The notes under the pieces: model-generated | What the model saw: the letters and a program-made list of their open reading frames with translations, nothing else | The model's database searches: none | Told to the model about the DNA's origin: nothing | Shown: positions 5,602-10,000 of the stretch, in pieces | Position numbering within the stretch: position 1 is the first letter of the stretch | How the letters are laid out: every line of letters begins with the position of its first letter | Translations under genes and position numbers: made by a program | Source: Candidatus Hydrogenedens sp. | Lineage (GTDB): Bacteria > Hydrogenedentota > Hydrogenedentia > Hydrogenedentales > Hydrogenedentaceae | Reading direction: 5' to 3' | Assembly (NCBI GenBank): GCA_020216745.1 | Contig: JAIWNQ010000287.1 | Location: 1 to 10,000 of the forward strand | DNA length: 10,000 nucleotides

Positions 5602-7467
5602 ATGCCAAAACCAAATCGTGAATATCATGTACTTGCCCGAAAATGGCGACCACAGCAATTTGACGAGGTTGTAGGACAGGACCACATAACAAAAACCTTG
5701 AAAAATGCGGTTGCTTCTGGTCGGATACATCATGCCTTGTTATTTATCGGTTCCAGAGGCATTGGCAAAACGACCACCGCACGGATTCTCGCAAAAGCGT
5801 TGAATTGTACCAGCACCGACAAACCAACACCACAACCTTGTGATACGTGCGACAACTGCATTGAAATCAGCCGTGGCACTCATCTGGATGTTCAGGAAAT
5901 TGATGGAGCCTCAAATAACAGTGTGGATAATATCCGCGAAATACGAGAAGCGGTACGGTTAGCACCTGCTCATGCACGATACAAAGTATATATTATCGAT
6001 GAAGTTCATCAACTCTCGTCTGCAGCGTTTAATGCCTTACTAAAAACATTGGAAGAGCCTCCCTCTCATGCTATCTTTATTCTCGCAACTACTGAAGCAC
6101 ATAAGATTCCCGCTACAATTATTTCCCGCTGTCAGCGATATGATTTTCGAAGGGTGGCTGTGCCAGATATTGTAAACCTACTGGAACATATCACCAAAGC
6201 AGAAAAACGAAAAGCAACAAAAGAAGCCCTCTATGCCATTGCACGTTCTGCGGATGGCGGAGTTCGTGACGCGGAGAGTATTTTAGACCAACTCATGACG
6301 TATTGTGAAGGAGAGATTACCTACAAAGATGTTCAAGATATTTTAGGTTTGATTGAAGCAGAAAAAATTGACCAGTTAGTACAGAGTCTTCTTGAAAAGG
6401 ATATATTAAAGATTTTAAATATTATTGATGAAATTTCAAATTCAGGAAAAGATTTGGCTCAGTTCGTCGAAGAATTTATCCGACATATACGGAATTTATT
6501 AATATTAAAAACGACACAAGACCCTAATCAACTTTTCCTACCCGAAGAGGACATCCAACGTTTAAAGGAACAATCAGAACGATTCTCCATTATCCAATTA
6601 ATCCGTTTTGTAGAACAATTAGCAAACCTAAATCAGACATTTACTTCTCAATTATCACATCGAACCGCCTTAGAGGCTTTCTTCGTTAAAAATTGCAAAG
6701 TAGGTAGCGACCTGTCTATTGAGAGTATTCTCGAAAAACTTATACAGATTGAGGATTCATTAAAATATCCATACACACCCCGCTCTGTCCAGGAAAAACC
6801 GACACAGGACTACAAAATTACAAAGGCGTCGGAAAAAAAAACGTTAGATAAACCAGTAATTACGGAATCTATACCGAAAACTGCGGATTCAGAAAAATTA
6901 AACCCTCCCCCAAAAATTCCAAAAACGAAAGCAGAAACAAACATAGACCATCAAACCCAAGCAGAAACGAAAGCGGAAAAAGTATCTGCTACAGAAGAAA
7001 TCACTCCAAAGGTCCTTTTTGAAATAGCAAAAGAAAGTTCAGACCTCCGATTTGGATTAGGTAAAATACATATAACTTATCATAAAGCCACAAAAACAAC
7101 TACCATATATGTAGACCCATCAGATACATCCGCCATCTCCATTCTTAATAAAGAATCAACACAACAAATGATAATGAAAATAATGAATAACCTGCGATAC
7201 TCTACAAACGAAATACAGGTGGTTCAACAATCATCAAAAATAACTACCCAAAAAACCTCATCTCAACGGAAAACACATTTCAAAGATTTAGTATCCCCTG
7301 AACTTGCACATGAACTCAGAAAGAAACCGCAGATTAACGATTTGTTAGAGCATTTCCAAGGCAGAATCGTAAAGGTTACCGAAGAAAAAACAGAAACAGA
7401 ACAAGATACAACTACATTTGTTAAAAAACATATAGAAGATGAAACATTTGAAGAAGAACCAGATTAA
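5602..7467 (+). CDS. dnaX: DNA polymerase III subunit gamma/tau
   Basis: This is the clamp-loader ATPase that opens the sliding clamp and ties polymerase cores together at the fork. Motifs in order: VLARKWRPQQF at 10-20, Walker A GSRGIGKT at 50-57, a zinc module Cys69, Cys80, Cys83, Cys86, Walker B IIDEVH at 131-136, sensor 1 LATTEAHKIP at 161-170, and SRC at 175-177, whose Arg is the finger acting on the neighbouring subunit. The lid and collar domains run to about residue 380. A Lys/Glu/Thr/Pro-rich linker (about 395-465) leads to a tau-type C-terminal region. At 621 residues it is a full-length tau. AGGA lies 7 bases before the ATG. A run of nine A crosses codons 411-414 at the gamma/tau junction. 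The gene begins 27 bases after the SRP RNA and may share its transcript. Confidence 0.96.
   Translation: MPKPNREYHVLARKWRPQQFDEVVGQDHITKTLKNAVASGRIHHALLFIGSRGIGKTTTARILAKALNCTSTDKPTPQPCDTCDNCIEISRGTHLDVQEIDGASNNSVDNIREIREAVRLAPAHARYKVYIIDEVHQLSSAAFNALLKTLEEPPSHAIFILATTEAHKIPATIISRCQRYDFRRVAVPDIVNLLEHITKAEKRKATKEALYAIARSADGGVRDAESILDQLMTYCEGEITYKDVQDILGLIEAEKIDQLVQSLLEKDILKILNIIDEISNSGKDLAQFVEEFIRHIRNLLILKTTQDPNQLFLPEEDIQRLKEQSERFSIIQLIRFVEQLANLNQTFTSQLSHRTALEAFFVKNCKVGSDLSIESILEKLIQIEDSLKYPYTPRSVQEKPTQDYKITKASEKKTLDKPVITESIPKTADSEKLNPPPKIPKTKAETNIDHQTQAETKAEKVSATEEITPKVLFEIAKESSDLRFGLGKIHITYHKATKTTTIYVDPSDTSAISILNKESTQQMIMKIMNNLRYSTNEIQVVQQSSKITTQKTSSQRKTHFKDLVSPELAHELRKKPQINDLLEHFQGRIVKVTEEKTETEQDTTTFVKKHIEDETFEEEPD
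6833..6841 (+). promoter_or_regulatory. A9 slippage candidate inside dnaX
   Basis: Nine A in a row cover the codons GAA AAA AAA ACG (residues 411-414). One added A gives Asn-Val-Arg and then TAA, a product of 416 residues. One lost A gives Arg and then TAG, a product of 414. Either would be a gamma-like clamp-loader subunit without the tau region. A weak AAAGG lies 6 bases upstream. This is the longest A-run I noticed in the window; an A8 also occurs in the radical SAM gene. Confidence 0.45.
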
Positions 7468-7547
7468 GTATGTTTTTAAAATGGAGCTATCACTCCTGAA
7501 AAAATAATTTTATGTTATACTTCTGAATATTAATATAGGAAAAAACT

Positions 7548-8534
7548 ATGTTCACATTCGAAACACGAATCACAAAAATGTTAGGCATTAAATACCCTAT
7601 CCTGATGGGAGGCTTACAGTGGTTAGCCAAAGCGGAAATGGTATCCGCCGTTTCCAACGCAGGCGGATTAGGTTTTATCACTGCAGTTTCTTTCCCTACA
7701 GGTGAAGAACTACGAGCCGAAATAAAAAGAACACGAGACATGACTGATAAACCGTTCGGGGTCAATATTTCCATGCTTCCAGTAATTATGCCAAACGATA
7801 TGACCGAAGCTTATGTCGATGTTGTTTGTGAAGAGGGAATTCCTGTTGTCGAAACCGCTGGAAGAAACCCAGAACCGTATCTGCCAAAACTAAAATCCGC
7901 AGGAGTGAAAGTTATTCACAAAGTTCCAGCAGTACGTTTTGCCCAGAAAGCAGAGCGGGTTGGCGTTGATGCTGTCACTATTGTTGGTTTCGAATGTGGC
8001 GGACATCCAGGAATGGACGATGTGCCAACATTAATAGCATTACCGAAAACCGCCGAGTCTGTCTCAATTCCTGTTGTTGCAGCAGGCGGATTTTGCGATG
8101 GCAAAGGACTTATCTCCGCTTTATGTTTAGGTGCGGATGCTATCCTTATGGGAACACGATTCATGGCTTCAAAAGAATCTCCTATGCATGAGAATTTCAA
8201 ACGGTGGCTTGTTCAAGCACAAGAGACCGATACTATAGTGGTTGAACGTTCTATTCGGAATCCAGCTCGAATCATAAAAAATGAAGCAGCATTAACTGTT
8301 GCAACTATGGAAAAAGCAGGGGCAACTCTTGAAGAACTCCTCCCCGTTATCTCTGGTAAAGTAGGAAAAGAAGCCTATCTCAGCGGAGACGTAAATCGTG
8401 GATGTATTGCTTGTGGTCAGGTTGTTGGTCGAATATATGAAATTAAAAGTATAGCAGAAATTATTAACGATATAATGACACAAGCAGAACACATCCTTGA
8501 AAAACTGAATAAAATAGCCATTAGGAGTAACTAA
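7548..8534 (+). CDS. FMN-dependent NPD/FabK-family oxidoreductase
   Basis: The 328-residue protein is a TIM-barrel flavoprotein of the nitronate monooxygenase/enoyl-ACP reductase II family. Features in order: YPILMGGLQWLA near the start (17-28), NAGGLGFI (37-44), GVNIS (71-75), GFECGGHPG (147-155) with the conserved His153, AAGGFCDG (178-185) and MGTRF (201-205) for the FMN phosphate. The late CxxCGQVVGRI-like segment is also typical. Members either oxidise alkyl nitronates to carbonyl products or reduce enoyl-ACP in fatty acid synthesis; motifs alone do not separate these, and no other fatty acid gene is nearby. AGGA lies 7 bases ahead of the ATG. It follows dnaX by 80 bases, where no convincing terminator or promoter is seen, so co-transcription is possible. 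It occupies the place where ybaB-recR often follows dnaX. Confidence 0.9.
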   Translation: MFTFETRITKMLGIKYPILMGGLQWLAKAEMVSAVSNAGGLGFITAVSFPTGEELRAEIKRTRDMTDKPFGVNISMLPVIMPNDMTEAYVDVVCEEGIPVVETAGRNPEPYLPKLKSAGVKVIHKVPAVRFAQKAERVGVDAVTIVGFECGGHPGMDDVPTLIALPKTAESVSIPVVAAGGFCDGKGLISALCLGADAILMGTRFMASKESPMHENFKRWLVQAQETDTIVVERSIRNPARIIKNEAALTVATMEKAGATLEELLPVISGKVGKEAYLSGDVNRGCIACGQVVGRIYEIKSIAEIINDIMTQAEHILEKLNKIAIRSN

Positions 8535-8564
8535 CACTATCCTTTATCCGCTTACTACTATTTT

Positions 8565-10000
8565 ATGGAACTTTTACCAATACATACAGAACCTGTAACA
8601 AACTCTCTTCTACCGGAACATAAAGGTTCAAGTTCCGGATGGAAGGTATATCTTCGCCTCCTCCGATATGCATTGGTGTATAAATCTCGGCTCCTTTTAG
8701 CCATTGCTCTCTCTCTGGTTATTGCTTTTTCGTTCGGAACAATGATAGTAAGTTTAGGCACCGCTGTAAAACTAACGTTATATCAGCCAAAAGAATCTCA
8801 AAATGAGAGCTTCTTTCATCCCGAAGAAGACCCTGCTATAAAGTATGCGAAGGATATTCAAAAATGGGACACGAATATTCATAAATGGTTCAATACCTCA
8901 CCAGCAGAATGGGATAAAACCTTCCTCCAACTCGTAGATAAAATGAGGGCTCGCAAATTATTTGCTCTATCTATTGCGATTGTTATCGTGATTGTGCTCA
9001 CATTTATTAGTGGTTGTGCTCGTTTCTTTCAGGAATATTTTGCAGGTTCCGTAGGTGCTTTCGTTTCCGTTGATTTATCCAAAAAGATGTACCAGAATAT
9101 AATGACTCAATCATTAGGTTTCTTTGAATCCCATTCATCAGGGGACGTAGTAGCCCGTTTCAGCAATGACATATTCATGGTCAATCGTGGCTTGTCCAAT
9201 GCCTTTATCAAAGTACTCCGAGAACCTTTCAAAGCATTGACATTTCTTATCGTAGCCATCAGTGTAGACCCATGGTTAACCCTCGTCGGGATATGTGTTT
9301 TACCTCCATTAGGTTATGCCTTAATTCAGTTAGGGTTATATGTCCGTAAAAGTGTTCGGCGTTCCTTGATGAAGGTCGCAGACCTCGCCTCAATTATTAA
9401 TGAGACAACACGAGGGATTCTTATCATTAAAGGCTTCCAAATGGAAAATTTTTTGAAACAACGATATGATATTGAGGCATCTCGACTACGCAAATTTTTA
9501 AGGAAAATGGTCAAAGCAGATTCTGCTACGGAACCCATTACAGAATTTATCCTCGTGGTCGGTTTCTCTGGTTTCATTCTATTTAGTGGATATCGTGTCA
9601 TTAACTATCGGTTAGATATGGGCGATTTATTGCAGGTATATCTTGCCCTCGCTATGATTCTTGACCCTGTCCGCAAATTATCTACAGTAAACAACATGAT
9701 ACAAACCAGTGTTGCCAGTGCAGAACGCGTTTTTGAATATTTAGACCTTCAACCAGATATTCAGGATGACCCACAAGCAGTTCCGTTAAAACCTTTATCC
9801 AAAGAAATACGATTCGAAAATATTTCTTTTTCCTATGACGGCAAAAAGATTGTCCTGGATAACTTAAACTTCTCAATCCAACGTGGAGAAAAGGTTGCGT
9901 TAGTCGGTCCCAGTGGCTCAGGCAAAACTACTATTGTAAAACTTATCCCTCGGTTTTATGATGTTAAACAAGGTGCCATTTACTTTGACGACATAGACAT
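8565..10000 (+). CDS. ABC exporter, fused membrane and ATPase domains, MsbA-like (3' end outside window)
   Basis: The frame is open from ATG 8565 to the window edge, 478 full codons. The protein is a half-size exporter: a membrane domain followed by an ATPase, working as a dimer in the inner membrane, probably on lipids or a hydrophobic compound. TM1 is about 42-68 and TM2 about 133-155. Further hydrophobic helices lie near 225-265 and 340-395. A hydrophilic stretch of about 60 residues (73-132) between TM1 and TM2 is longer than in typical MsbA and should be extracytoplasmic. The ATPase opens with IRFENISFSYDGKK, and Walker A is GPSGSGKT at 448-455; Q-loop, signature and Walker B are beyond the edge. 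No ribosome site precedes the ATG, although an in-frame stop 30 bases upstream leaves few other starts. It follows the oxidoreductase by 30 bases and may be in its operon. Confidence 0.9.
   Translation, partial: MELLPIHTEPVTNSLLPEHKGSSSGWKVYLRLLRYALVYKSRLLLAIALSLVIAFSFGTMIVSLGTAVKLTLYQPKESQNESFFHPEEDPAIKYAKDIQKWDTNIHKWFNTSPAEWDKTFLQLVDKMRARKLFALSIAIVIVIVLTFISGCARFFQEYFAGSVGAFVSVDLSKKMYQNIMTQSLGFFESHSSGDVVARFSNDIFMVNRGLSNAFIKVLREPFKALTFLIVAISVDPWLTLVGICVLPPLGYALIQLGLYVRKSVRRSLMKVADLASIINETTRGILIIKGFQMENFLKQRYDIEASRLRKFLRKMVKADSATEPITEFILVVGFSGFILFSGYRVINYRLDMGDLLQVYLALAMILDPVRKLSTVNNMIQTSVASAERVFEYLDLQPDIQDDPQAVPLKPLSKEIRFENISFSYDGKKIVLDNLNFSIQRGEKVALVGPSGSGKTTIVKLIPRFYDVKQGAIYFDDID

Noticed and set aside
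5294..5733. Open frames on both strands across the SRP RNA and the start of dnaX
   Set aside because: They overlap an RNA gene with diagnostic SRP structure and the secure dnaX start; their translations show no domain and no ribosome site.
7490..7774. Minus-strand open frames over the oxidoreductase (also 7916-8200 and 8292-8537)
   Set aside because: They are antisense to a conserved flavoprotein and have no family features.
8558..9876. Minus-strand open frames over the ABC exporter
   Set aside because: The plus strand has one continuous frame with membrane helices and Walker A; the antisense frames are composition artefacts.

Overview
The window is a bacterial chromosome segment of low to moderate GC that carries housekeeping genes and a few odd accessory ones. 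The best clue to the organism is the first protein, which ends in two copies of a motif around LSELLR-x-IQFFNFGxYH. I associate that motif with secreted proteins of uncultured Hydrogenedentes/Planctomycetes-like bacteria. This is recollection, not a search. The long SRP RNA with an Alu-like 5' domain, divergent NAD kinase and AT-biased codons are compatible with such a lineage but do not prove it.

Layout. Bases 1-249 are the 3' end of a protein-coding gene with the tandem motif. The following 166 bases hold no gene I can support. Next come four genes on the minus strand: a zinc-ribbon/TPR protein (416-892) with its own good promoter, an NAD kinase (1147-1968) sitting 14 bases behind a PilZ c-di-GMP receptor (1983-2345), and a very AT-rich orphan gene (2534-3415) whose protein looks like a divergent class III nucleotidyl cyclase. 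The AT-only stretch at about 950-1090 separates the first two. From 3687 everything is on the plus strand: a cobalamin-binding-type radical SAM protein (3687-5246), the SRP RNA gene (5298-5574) with a near-consensus promoter, dnaX (5602-7467), an FMN-dependent NPD/FabK-type oxidoreductase (7548-8534), and the start of a fused membrane/ATPase ABC exporter (8565 to the window edge).

How they fit. The SRP RNA next to dnaX is a classic bacterial arrangement. The usual ybaB-recR partners are not found directly after dnaX, where the oxidoreductase lies instead. PilZ plus NAD kinase form a likely two-gene operon. The most interesting signals are (i) a run of nine A in dnaX just after the ATPase/clamp-loader part, where a slip in either direction meets a stop within four codons, a layout like the transcriptional slippage site that makes gamma in Thermus; (ii) the AT-rich cyclase-like orphan, whose downstream flank resembles the sequence just before the radical SAM start; and (iii) the tandem C-terminal motif. 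I did not find a CRISPR array, transposase, integrase or tRNA.
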